The position numbers and the translations under genes are program-made. Under the pieces are notes generated by a model, which saw nothing but the letters and a program-made list of their open reading frames with translations, had not been told where the DNA came from and made no database searches. Shown here piece by piece: positions 15,629 to 23,666 of a stretch of DNA of 24,912 nucleotides; position 1 is the stretch's first letter; every line of letters starts with the position of its first letter. The DNA is from Phenylobacterium sp. GTDB lineage: Bacteria; Pseudomonadota; Alphaproteobacteria; Caulobacterales; Caulobacteraceae. The stretch is taken from positions 1 to 24,912 of the forward strand of contig JAQGIJ010000235.1 of NCBI GenBank assembly GCA_028291285.1, given 5' to 3'.

Positions 15629-17137
15629 CTATGAAGCCTCGACGCTCTGCGGCCGTTTCGCCCGCGCGACGGACCAAGCGAGATCAAGCCTTGCGGCATG
15701 CAAGCCGCTCCGGACCTCCGGGCCAGCCTCGCCGAACTCCATGCACACGTCGGTCTGCGGCGCGCATGTCGGCCAATGCGGCAGGCCCGGACCGTTCGGA
15801 TCGCCGTTGCGGGCGAAGTTGACCCAGTACCTGTGCATCAGCCTGGCCATCGCGGCGTCTTCAGCCGTTTCGGCGTAGGGCTGCATGGCGGCGGCGCCGC
15901 CGGTCTCGAACACGAACGGGATCTCGCTCCCGTGCGGCGCGCCAGGCAACGATCCTCGGAGCGTCTCCGGAACATACGAGAAATGATAGTGGTGCACGGG
16001 CTGGCTGCTGGCCGCCTGCTTTGCAATGAACCGGGCGGCGGCGACGAACTGACGGTCGCCAAAGATGTCTCTGGCGACCTCATCGGGCGTGCGGACGCCT
16101 TCGGGATCGTAGGTCGCGAGCGCCTCGGCGCGCGGGAGGCCGAGGGAGGCGATCAGAGCTTCGGCTGACGCTGGATAGGCCGCCATGAGGCTGGCCTCGA
16201 AGCTGTTCGCGCCGATGATCAGCGGCAGCTTGTGCTGCCGCCCGGCCTCATAGGTCTCCGCCTCGCGGTCCGGAAGGATGACGCCGTCGATGATCGGGCC
16301 GATGTTGGCGGTCCAGATCCGGCTCGGGTCGCCCAGCACCGCCTCGGCGGGGAGAGCCCGAAGCGCGCTCGCGTCGGCGTCGGGAGCGCCGTTCGCCGCG
16401 GCATGGGCGGCGCCCATCCGCTCCGCCTTGGAGGTTCCGTCGCGATGCGTCATACCCCGCCAGCGTTGGAAGGCGGGCGCGGACTGGACGATCGCGCGCT
16501 TGAACAGTCCCGTCGCGAGCGGCGAAATCATCAGCAGGTTGGTGAAGGTGGCGCCGGCGGACTCGCCGAAGATCGTGACGTTTTCCGGATCGCCGCCGAA
16601 CGCGGCGATATTCTCGCGGATCCATCGAAGCGCCTGGATCTGGTCGAGGATGCCATAGTTGGCCAACGGTCCGGCAGGATCCTCCCCGGTCAGCGCCGGG
16701 TGGGCGAAGAAGCCGAAATGGTTGAGCCGGTAGTTCAGGGTCACGCAGATGACCTCATCGCGCGCGAAGGCCGCCCCGTCATAGCTGGGCCAGGCGCCCG
16801 AACCGATGATGTAGGAGCCGCCGTGGATCCACATCATCACGGGCAGCTTTCGTCCGGCCGCCGACGTCGGCGCCCAGACATTCAGGTAAAGGCAGTCCTC
16901 GCTTTGCCGAGCATCGACAGCGACGCGGGCGAGCGCCGCCGGCAGGGGCGGTTGCAGGCAAGCCGGACCGAAGCTGTTGGCCGCGCGCACACCGGCCCAC
17001 GGCGCTGGCGGCTGCGGCGCCCGCCAGCGCAGATCGGTGACCGGCGGCGCAGCATAGGGTATGCCGAGGAACCGGGCGTGGCCGCCCGCTTCCACCCCTT
17101 GCAACCCGCCGCTGGCGATTTCGACGACTGTTCCCAA
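15629..17137 (-). CDS. Type-B carboxylesterase (alpha/beta hydrolase)
   Basis: A 502-residue esterase of the para-nitrobenzyl esterase/cholinesterase family. The oxyanion-hole HGG is at 105-107, the nucleophile Ser193 is in GESAG, the acid Glu314 is in GANSFEAS and the catalytic His402 is in APHGSEIPF, so the triad is complete. EDCLYLNVWAP is the usual N-terminal signature. I chose a TTG start at 17137: GGGAGG lies 5-6 bases upstream and the protein then begins MGTVVEIASGGLQG, exactly where relatives begin. The frame continues far upstream into the LysR gene, but that part is antisense-like noise. No signal peptide is seen, so it is probably cytoplasmic. It would hydrolyse an ester or lactone. 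The LysR gene is 146 bp upstream on the same strand. Confidence 0.88.
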   Translation of the reverse strand: MGTVVEIASGGLQGVEAGGHARFLGIPYAAPPVTDLRWRAPQPPAPWAGVRAANSFGPACLQPPLPAALARVAVDARQSEDCLYLNVWAPTSAAGRKLPVMMWIHGGSYIIGSGAWPSYDGAAFARDEVICVTLNYRLNHFGFFAHPALTGEDPAGPLANYGILDQIQALRWIRENIAAFGGDPENVTIFGESAGATFTNLLMISPLATGLFKRAIVQSAPAFQRWRGMTHRDGTSKAERMGAAHAAANGAPDADASALRALPAEAVLGDPSRIWTANIGPIIDGVILPDREAETYEAGRQHKLPLIIGANSFEASLMAAYPASAEALIASLGLPRAEALATYDPEGVRTPDEVARDIFGDRQFVAAARFIAKQAASSQPVHHYHFSYVPETLRGSLPGAPHGSEIPFVFETGGAAAMQPYAETAEDAAMARLMHRYWVNFARNGDPNGPGLPHWPTCAPQTDVCMEFGEAGPEVRSGLHAARLDLAWSVARAKRPQSVEAS

Positions 17138-17283
17138 GACATCCTCCCGAGCGCCAGTCCGATCCGGCGCGGACCCTGGCGACGAACTTGCCACGAAATG
17201 CCGGCACGGTCCTGACGATGAGCAGCGCCAGAGACCCGCCCGCTGAGGCTCAGCGGCGCCGGACCGAGCCGTGCTGCCCGCCA

Positions 17284-18216
17284 TCAGGCTGCAGAGACAC
17301 GCCGGACATGATCTGCAGAGAGATCCCAAAGGCGCTGCGCCGTGGGGCCGAGGACACCGGTTTTCAGCTTGATAAGCGCGAGATCGATCCTGAGAGATTC
17401 GGCGGCGATCGACCGCCAAATCACGCCGTCGCCCGGGTTTTCGGATTCGCCGCTCCATCGATAGAGCAAGACAGGTAAGTTGTTCAGCTGCCCGAATTGC
17501 ACCAACGTGGACACCAGTGCTTCCGGAGATGGGACAAAGTTGGCGCCGGCATCGGCCACCGGCCCAAACCAAATGTCGAATACGTGATCTCCAGGAGTAT
17601 GTGGCAAGACAGCTATTCGCCGGCCCTTGATCAGCGGAATAGGTATGCTTTCCATCTCGACAAGCTCGTGTCCCGGCGGCAGACCCAGGGATAGCCGAGC
17701 TTGAGATATCGGCAGGATTTCCAAGTCGTCGCACTTGCTAAACGGACTGACTGCAAAAACAAGATCGAACTCTCCCGCGCGTAGCAGTGACAACATTTCT
17801 TCAGTAGATCCATGAGAAATGTGTATAGAGTCGATTGGATTGGCGGAAAGATACTCTCCAATGATCGCAATGCGCGCAGGAACATTGGCGGAGAATTGAG
17901 GCGCACCGAGGCGAAGTTGCCCACGGAAGCGTTGCCGGAGCTTCCGGGCAGTGACCTCGGCCTCGGTGATCGTATGCAGTACTCGTGAAGCGTATTCCAG
18001 GAACTCTGCTCCGTACGGAGTCAGGCGTATGTTCCGCGTCGTACGCGTGAAGAGCGGAAAACCCAGCTGGTCCTCAAGCCGTTTGACGAGCAGTGAAACC
18101 CTGGGCTGGCTAACACCCAAGCTGCGCGCGGCGGCCGTAAATGATCCGTCCTCAGCCACCGCCTTGAAGGCCCTGATCAGCTGGCTATCGAACACCTCGG
18201 CCTCCGCCGCACTCAT
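17284..18216 (-). CDS. LysR-family transcriptional regulator, lower G+C than neighbours
   Basis: A 310-residue regulator. The winged helix-turn-helix covers residues ~10-68: LIRAFKAVAEDGSFTAAARSLGVSQPRVSLLVKRLED, then GFPLFTRTTRNIRLTPYG. A linker helix and the two-lobed effector domain follow (RGQLRLGAPQFSANVPARI). The effector is unknown. The gene has visibly lower G+C than the genes around it (30 of 60 bases in 17821-17880, against 41 of 60 in 19741-19800 of hyuA), suggesting a separate origin. It is divergent from the zinc-ribbon/hyuAB operon across 151 bp and heads towards the esterase, so it probably controls one or both. An 8-bp inverted repeat overlaps its start codon. Confidence 0.93.
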   Translation of the reverse strand: MSAAEAEVFDSQLIRAFKAVAEDGSFTAAARSLGVSQPRVSLLVKRLEDQLGFPLFTRTTRNIRLTPYGAEFLEYASRVLHTITEAEVTARKLRQRFRGQLRLGAPQFSANVPARIAIIGEYLSANPIDSIHISHGSTEEMLSLLRAGEFDLVFAVSPFSKCDDLEILPISQARLSLGLPPGHELVEMESIPIPLIKGRRIAVLPHTPGDHVFDIWFGPVADAGANFVPSPEALVSTLVQFGQLNNLPVLLYRWSGESENPGDGVIWRSIAAESLRIDLALIKLKTGVLGPTAQRLWDLSADHVRRVSAA

Positions 18217-18233
18217 ATCGAAGCAGATATGAG
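18212..18233. promoter_or_regulatory. 8-bp inverted repeat overlapping the LysR start codon
   Basis: CTCATATC (18212-18219) and GATATGAG (18226-18233) form a perfect palindrome around GAAGCA. It contains the LysR start codon and lies at the edge of the divergent gap to the hyu operon. This fits an autoregulatory site or an RNA hairpin hiding the start. LysR sites commonly are interrupted AT-rich dyads of this kind. Confidence 0.45.
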
Positions 18234-18367
18234 CCGTCCGTACATTTCCCTAAATCGGGTCGAATTCAAACGATAGAATTTTGGCTGGCGGGCTGCCGGC
18301 CAAGAGCAGCTCAGCATCTCTTGAGCATCAGGCGACGCTGAAGCCCATGGATTTTGGAGGAAGGCTC

Positions 18368-18604
18368 ATGGCCGAGGCCAAGCCGATGCGGGTTGAGAAG
18401 GTCCCGGTCCCCGGCGCTTGTCCGGAGTGCGGCGCCGAGGCGCTGCGGCGCTATCCTGTGCTGTCGGCCGGCGGCTGGTATCAGGTCGCCAAATGCCAGG
18501 CGTGTTTGGCGACCGCCGAACGCAAGCCATGGAACCGCCTCGGATATGTCGATCGCGGACACGTCGACGTGCTCCTGGCCTCCTACAAGGCGGCCCGCGA
18601 ATGA
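18368..18604 (+). CDS. Small zinc-ribbon protein, probable gamma-type subunit of the HyuAB complex
   Basis: A 78-residue protein with four cysteines in two CxxC knuckles: C18/C21 in CPECG and C43/C46 in CQAC, enough to bind one zinc. The start at 18368 is set by GGAGGAAGG just upstream; an open extension of 29 codons lacks one. Its stop overlaps the hyuA ATG by 4 bases (ATGA), so the two are translationally coupled. As I remember, acetone carboxylase has a small zinc-binding gamma subunit and acetophenone carboxylase also has a small subunit beside its HyuA/HyuB-like chains. This one is shorter than acetone carboxylase gamma. A structural or carboxylase-specific subunit is the best inference. 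Confidence 0.75.
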   Translation: MAEAKPMRVEKVPVPGACPECGAEALRRYPVLSAGGWYQVAKCQACLATAERKPWNRLGYVDRGHVDVLLASYKAARE

Positions 18605-20628
18605 GCGGCAAGGTCATCGCCGTCGATGTGGGCGGCACTTTCACCGACGTGGTGGCGGTCGAGGACGGGAAGATCACCACCGCCAAGGTCGCCACTCAGC
18701 CCAGCTCCAGCGACCGCTCGGTGCTGGCCGGCGCCCTGGCGCTGGGGGTCTCCGATGCGTCGATCTTCAACCTGGCCAGCACCGCGGGGCTCAACGCGGT
18801 GCTGACGCGACGGCTGCCCAAGGTCGGCTTCCTGGTCACAAAGGGTCATCGCGACATCCTCGACCGCGGCTCGCTGGTGCGACCGCTGGAGGCGATCACC
18901 GATCCCACCTGGCGGCGCAACTTTGGCGACGCCGGCGGCCGCCCGATCGTACCGCGATACCTGCGCCGCGGAATCGAAGAGCGGCTGACGTCGACGGGCG
19001 AGGTGTTCATTCCCCTGAACGAGGCGCAGGCGCGCGAGGAGATCGAGCTTCTTCAGCGCTGCAACGTCGAGGGGGTGGCGATCTGCCTGCTGCACGCCCA
19101 CCGCAACGGCGTTCATGAGAAGCGCCTGCGCGAGCTTGTCCGCGAGATACTCGGCGACGTTCCCTGCTCCATTTCGTCCGAGACGTCCGCCCTGGTGCGC
19201 GAGTTCCACCGCTCCTCCACGACCGTCATGGATGTTCTGATGAAGAACATCTACGGCGACTACACCAAGCGCCTGCAGAAGGGACTCGACGAGGTCGGCT
19301 TCGGTGGCGAGTTCAACTACTCCGACTGCAGCGCAAACCTGCTGCCGGCCGACTTCGCGATGGAACGTCCTTATCAGCTGATCATGGGCGGGCCGGCGGG
19401 TGGGGCCGTGTCGGCCGCCCACTTCGGCGGCGTGATCGGCGAAAACAACCTGCTCTGCGCCGACGTCGGGGGCACCTCGACCGACATCAGCGTGATCGTC
19501 GAAGGGATCCCCTGGTCGTCCTCGACCTTCGAGATCGAACACGACCTGGTGGTCAGCGCCACCTCGATCAACATCGTGACTCTGGGCGCCGGCGGCGGCT
19601 CGATCGTCATGGCGACGCCCTCCGGCGACATCGCCACCGGCCCGGACAGCGCCGGCGCGGAGCCTGGACCCGCCTGCTATGGCGAGGGGGGAAGGCGCCC
19701 GGCAGTGACGGATGCCGCGCTCTGCATCGGCATCCTGACGCCGGGAGGCTTCCTCGGCGGCAAGAAGCGCCTGCATCCGGACCTGGCCATGAAGGCGTTC
19801 GAGAGCCTCGACACCCCGCTGCCGGTCGCCCAGCGGATCCGCTACGGCTGGAACATGGCGGTGAACAACATCGCCGAGGGCCTGCTGAACATCTCCATCG
19901 GCCGCGGCATCGACCCGCGCGACTTCAGCCTCGTGGCTTGTGGCGCGGCGGGGCCGATGATCCTGCCCTGCCTGCTGGGCCAGTTCCCGATCCGCCGGGT
20001 GATCGTGCCCCCCTACCCCGGCCTGTTCAGCGCGCTCGGACTGATCAGCACCGACCGGGTATATACCGACCACCGCGGCCGCTACATGACGCTGACGCCG
20101 GATTGTGCGCCGGTGCTGGACACGATGTACGGCGCGATGGAGGAACGGCTCCTGAAGAAGGTCGGCGCCGACCAGCCCGGGTTGCGTGTCGTCCGGACCT
20201 TCGACGCGCGCTTCCTCGGCCAGAGCTGGGAGACTCCGCTCATCGAGGTTCCGCCCGGCCACCTCGACGATCGCGCCGTGCAGACCATGATCAACAACTT
20301 CCGCACGACCTACGAGAAGCTCAACAACAACCGCTTCGACAATCTTCCCGTGGAGGCGGTGACATACCGGGTTCAGCTGGTGCTGCCCGCCGCGAAGGTC
20401 GCCTACCCTAAGGCCGAGCCTGGCGCCGCGCCCGAGCCGATCGGCGAAACGACGCTGCGCCACATCTATGATGAGCCTAGGCCGGCCTTCGAATACGGCC
20501 GTGACTCTCTGGGGGTCGGCGCGACCATCGCCGGCCCCGCGGTGATCCGCGAGGAGATGTCCACCACCTTCGTCCCGGCGGGCCGCAACGCCGTTGTCGG
20601 CGGCCACCGCGAAATCATCATCGAGTGA
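18601..20628 (+). CDS. HyuA-like ATP-dependent subunit (hydantoinase A / acetone carboxylase beta type)
   Basis: A 675-residue protein with two ASKHA nucleotide-binding signatures: IAVDVGGTFTDVV at residues 6-18 and DVGGTSTD at 288-295. MGGPAGGAVSA lies just before the second, and LGAGGGSIV plus GPDSAGAEPGPACYG follow. These are hallmarks of the hydantoinase A/oxoprolinase family. In this family ATP phosphorylates the substrate carbonyl/enol (acetone carboxylase, acetophenone carboxylase) or amide oxygen (oxoprolinase, N-methylhydantoinase), and the partner HyuB-like subunit completes the reaction. Coupled to the zinc-ribbon gene by an ATGA overlap, with HyuB 7 bp downstream. Carboxylase is favoured over amidohydrolase because of the zinc-ribbon subunit and the CoA-pathway context. 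Confidence 0.92.
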   Translation: MSGKVIAVDVGGTFTDVVAVEDGKITTAKVATQPSSSDRSVLAGALALGVSDASIFNLASTAGLNAVLTRRLPKVGFLVTKGHRDILDRGSLVRPLEAITDPTWRRNFGDAGGRPIVPRYLRRGIEERLTSTGEVFIPLNEAQAREEIELLQRCNVEGVAICLLHAHRNGVHEKRLRELVREILGDVPCSISSETSALVREFHRSSTTVMDVLMKNIYGDYTKRLQKGLDEVGFGGEFNYSDCSANLLPADFAMERPYQLIMGGPAGGAVSAAHFGGVIGENNLLCADVGGTSTDISVIVEGIPWSSSTFEIEHDLVVSATSINIVTLGAGGGSIVMATPSGDIATGPDSAGAEPGPACYGEGGRRPAVTDAALCIGILTPGGFLGGKKRLHPDLAMKAFESLDTPLPVAQRIRYGWNMAVNNIAEGLLNISIGRGIDPRDFSLVACGAAGPMILPCLLGQFPIRRVIVPPYPGLFSALGLISTDRVYTDHRGRYMTLTPDCAPVLDTMYGAMEERLLKKVGADQPGLRVVRTFDARFLGQSWETPLIEVPPGHLDDRAVQTMINNFRTTYEKLNNNRFDNLPVEAVTYRVQLVLPAAKVAYPKAEPGAAPEPIGETTLRHIYDEPRPAFEYGRDSLGVGATIAGPAVIREEMSTTFVPAGRNAVVGGHREIIIE

Positions 20629-20635
20629 GGCCCAG

Positions 20636-22621
20636 ATGTTGAACACCGCCCAGCGTTCAGCGCCGCCCGCCATCGATGCGCCGCTGCTTCGCGACCTTGA
20701 CGAAAAGGCGTTCCTCGACCGCTACAGCTGCGACCGCTATACCGCCTCAACCCTGGCCAACCGGTTCCAGTACGTCATGAAGCACATGGCGACGAAGCTG
20801 CGCGCCTGCGCCTTCTCTCCGGTCATCCGTGACATGGACGACTTCTGCACCACCATCTCCGGTCCCCCGGAGATCGGCTGGCCGATGCCGGCGGCAAGCC
20901 TGACCAATCCCGTCCACTGGGGACCGATCGCCGACTCCGTGCCCATCATTTTGCAGGACTACGGCCTGGAGGACCTTTCCCCCGGCGACGTCATCGTCGC
21001 CAACGACTCCTACCGCACCGGCAAGCACCTGAACGACACCTCGTTCGTCCGCCCGCTGTTTTGGGAGCGCCGGCTCGTCGGCGCGGTGCACATCACCGCG
21101 CACCAGCTCGACCTCGGGAGCCGCGTCCCTGGCGGCTTCCTGATCACGGCCCAGTCGCTCTGGGAGGACGGCTTGGTGCTGCCGCCGATGGCGCTCTTCA
21201 AAGGTGGCCAGCCTGTCCGCTCCACCTTCAACCTGATCGCCGTCAACACGCGCTATCCAGACGAGATCCTGGCAGACTTGCAGACCTTACGCTCCAGCCT
21301 CGACCTCGGCGAAGAACTGCTCATGCAGAGCATCCAGCGCTATGGCCTTGACGCGTATCTCGGCGCGGTGCGCTACGCCACCGATGCTGCAGCCGAGACC
21401 CTGCGGCGCGCCATCGAGGCTCTGCCCGACGGCGACTACCACGGCGAGAGCACCGTGGACGGCGACGGCCTGCCAGACAGCCCGGAATACATCGTGCGCC
21501 TCAAGGTGGCCAAGCGTGGCGGACGCATGGAGTTCGACTTCTCCGGCACATCCGAGGCTTCGCGCACCGCGGTGGGCTGCAGCTGGCTCGACGTGAAGAC
21601 CGGGATTCTGATCGCACTCAAGCTGCTGCTCGACCGCAAATCGCCGCCGAACTCCGGCGGCATGCGCAACATCGACGTGGTGCTGCCGCCGGGCTGCATC
21701 CTCAATCCGAAGCCACCGGCGCCGACGATGTTCTACTTCGTGATGGTGCAGGCGGTGATCACGGCGACGCTCAACGCGCTGAACCCCATCATGGGCGAGG
21801 ACGCCGTCGCCGGCGACTCCGGCTCGAACTCGCTGCATCACGGGCACGGCAAGACGCTGGCCGGAGATCCCTGGCACATTCCGTCGATCAAGTCCGGCGT
21901 CGGCGGCCAGTCCTGGGGCGCCACCAGAGCCGGCGACGCAGACAGCTTCAGCCTGGTCTCCTGGACCAATTTCCCGCAGTCGGGCTGCGAGGTGAAGGAG
22001 CTCGACACCGAGATCATGGTGATGCGCAGCGAGGCCGCGCCGGACACCGGCGGCGTTGGTTACAACCGCGGCGGCGCCGGCCACCTGATCGACGTTCACT
22101 GGATCCACGGCGGCCAGCATCACTGCTACACCACGCAGCTGAAGGTAGGTCCCCAGGGAGCCTACGGCGGGCGGCCGGGTCCGTCCGGCGGCGCATGGCT
22201 GTTCGATCCGGACACCACCGGCTACCCGCGGGCCGGTTGGCTGCCGCCGGGCCTCGACGGAAGCCTCTACGCGAACGGCGTCCCCATGTCCGGCACGCTC
22301 AACCCCAACACCAATGAGCTCGACCCCACGGGCGAGTACGTCTTCATGCGCGAAGAGGTCACCTGCAGCCATGGGACCATAGCCCGCCACATCACCAACG
22401 GCGGCGGCGGCTGGGGCGTGGCCTTCCAGCGCGAGCCTGAGCGCGTCCTGCGGGATGTGCGCGACGGCTACGTGACGATCGCGGGCGCCAGGCGCGACTA
22501 TGGCGTGGTGGTGCTGGGGGACCCGGACCACGACCCGGAGCGCCTGGCCATCGACGCGGCCGCCACGGAGACGCTTCGCGCCAAACCGGACGTTGGTCGC
22601 TCCACACAGACACGCGCATGA
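20636..22621 (+). CDS. HyuB-like subunit (hydantoinase B / acetone carboxylase alpha type)
   Basis: A 661-residue protein. The signature region reads PGDVIVANDSYRTGKHLNDTSF, then GAVHITAHQLDLGSRVPGG. His131, Asp134 and His156 stand with the same spacing (3 and 22 residues) as the Mn-binding His150/Asp153/His175 that I recall for the acetone carboxylase alpha subunit, so the metal site looks intact. The more common AHHxDxG reads AHQLDLG. GNxxEPDxTGG-type C-terminal glycine motifs are present around VGYNRGGAGH and ITNGGGGWG. The start at 20636 follows GAGG with 5-base spacing; an upstream open extension overlaps hyuA and is ignored. It would carry the carboxylation or ring-opening active site. 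The flavoprotein gene begins 10 bp after its stop. Confidence 0.92.
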   Translation: MLNTAQRSAPPAIDAPLLRDLDEKAFLDRYSCDRYTASTLANRFQYVMKHMATKLRACAFSPVIRDMDDFCTTISGPPEIGWPMPAASLTNPVHWGPIADSVPIILQDYGLEDLSPGDVIVANDSYRTGKHLNDTSFVRPLFWERRLVGAVHITAHQLDLGSRVPGGFLITAQSLWEDGLVLPPMALFKGGQPVRSTFNLIAVNTRYPDEILADLQTLRSSLDLGEELLMQSIQRYGLDAYLGAVRYATDAAAETLRRAIEALPDGDYHGESTVDGDGLPDSPEYIVRLKVAKRGGRMEFDFSGTSEASRTAVGCSWLDVKTGILIALKLLLDRKSPPNSGGMRNIDVVLPPGCILNPKPPAPTMFYFVMVQAVITATLNALNPIMGEDAVAGDSGSNSLHHGHGKTLAGDPWHIPSIKSGVGGQSWGATRAGDADSFSLVSWTNFPQSGCEVKELDTEIMVMRSEAAPDTGGVGYNRGGAGHLIDVHWIHGGQHHCYTTQLKVGPQGAYGGRPGPSGGAWLFDPDTTGYPRAGWLPPGLDGSLYANGVPMSGTLNPNTNELDPTGEYVFMREEVTCSHGTIARHITNGGGGWGVAFQREPERVLRDVRDGYVTIAGARRDYGVVVLGDPDHDPERLAIDAAATETLRAKPDVGRSTQTRA

Positions 22622-22631
22622 GGGGGATTGA

Positions 22632-23636
22632 ATGGGCCTGGACCCGAGTATCCGCAGCCGGCTGACGCTCCCGGCCGTCTGCGCGCCGATGACCGCCGTA
22701 TCCGGCCCGGAGCTAGTGGCGGAGGCCTGCAAGGCCGGCATCATCGGCGCCCTGCCGCCGCAGAACGCAAGCCGGACCGAGGAATTCGAGGGCTGGATGG
22801 TTCAGATCTCGGAGGATCTGAAGCGCTATGCCAACGAGCATCCGGAGGCCCGCATCGGGCCGCTGGCGATCAATCTCTCCAGCCGCAAGGCTCCTGCCGA
22901 GCAGATCAAGGACATGAAGATCTGCGCCGAGCACGGGGTGAAGATCTTCATCACCGCAATGGGCGATCCGACCGAGGTTGCCAAGCGGGTCCACGACTAC
23001 GGCGGCGTCATCTGGCACGACGTCACCAGCCTGAAGCACGCCGAAAAGGCCATGGCGGCGGGCGTCGACGGGATGACCTGCATCGGCGCGGGCGGCGGCG
23101 GGCATTCCGGCGCAATGAGCCACCTGGTGCTCGTGCCGAAAGTGCGGGCGATGTTCTCCGGCACGGTGATCCTCGCCGGGGCGGTCAGCACCGGGGCGGT
23201 GATCCGCGCGGCGGAGATCCTGGGCGCCGACCTGGCTTACTTGGGCACTCGGATGATCGCCACGAAAGAGGCTCGCTGCGATGAGCGCTATAAGCAGATC
23301 CTGGCGGCAGACACCTCCAGGGACCTCATCTTCACGCCCAAGGTGTCCGGTGTCCCGGCGAACTGGCTGCGCTCGTCGCTGAAGCTGCACGGCCTCGACC
23401 CCGACACCATGACGCCCTCAAAGGGCGTCGGCGACTACAGCCACCTGCCGCAGGGGATCACGCCCTGGCGCGACATCTGGAGCGGCGGTCAGGGGCTGGA
23501 CCTGATCGACGACGTCCCCACCGTGGCCGAGTTGGTGCGGCGCCTGCGCAAGGAATACATCGCCGCCTGCGCAATCCCCGACATGGCCGAAGCGGCGCGG
23601 GTCGTCGACCAGCGGCGAGCGCCGGCTGCGGGCTGA
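22632..23636 (+). CDS. Nitronate monooxygenase / 2-nitropropane dioxygenase-family FMN protein
   Basis: A 334-residue TIM-barrel flavoprotein. Family features are the opening LTLPAVCAPMTAVSGPELVAEACKAGIIGALP, the FMN phosphate loop GAGGGGHSG (about 152-160, where relatives usually have EAGGHxG), ILAGAVSTGAVIRAAEILGAD and GTRMIATKEA (205-214). The family includes nitronate monooxygenases but also NADH:quinone reductases and FabK-type enoyl reductases, and the variant glycine loop argues against assuming nitronate as substrate. It is translated from an AGGGGG site 10 bp after hyuB, and the crotonase gene follows by 30 bp, so it belongs to the same operon. In this setting an oxidation or reduction of an acyl-CoA or keto intermediate is plausible. 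Confidence 0.88.
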   Translation: MGLDPSIRSRLTLPAVCAPMTAVSGPELVAEACKAGIIGALPPQNASRTEEFEGWMVQISEDLKRYANEHPEARIGPLAINLSSRKAPAEQIKDMKICAEHGVKIFITAMGDPTEVAKRVHDYGGVIWHDVTSLKHAEKAMAAGVDGMTCIGAGGGGHSGAMSHLVLVPKVRAMFSGTVILAGAVSTGAVIRAAEILGADLAYLGTRMIATKEARCDERYKQILAADTSRDLIFTPKVSGVPANWLRSSLKLHGLDPDTMTPSKGVGDYSHLPQGITPWRDIWSGGQGLDLIDDVPTVAELVRRLRKEYIAACAIPDMAEAARVVDQRRAPAAG

Positions 23637-23666
23637 GGCGACAACGATCAAGCGGGAGACGACGAC

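Noticed and set aside
17138..17734. 199-codon N-terminal extension of the esterase frame
   Set aside because: Overlaps the LysR gene on the same strand in another frame, has Cys/Arg/Ser-rich noise composition, and lacks a signal peptide or ribosome site.
18583..20673. Minus-strand open frame of 696 codons opposite hyuA
   Set aside because: Antisense shadow of a protein with intact ASKHA motifs; the translation has no recognisable domain.
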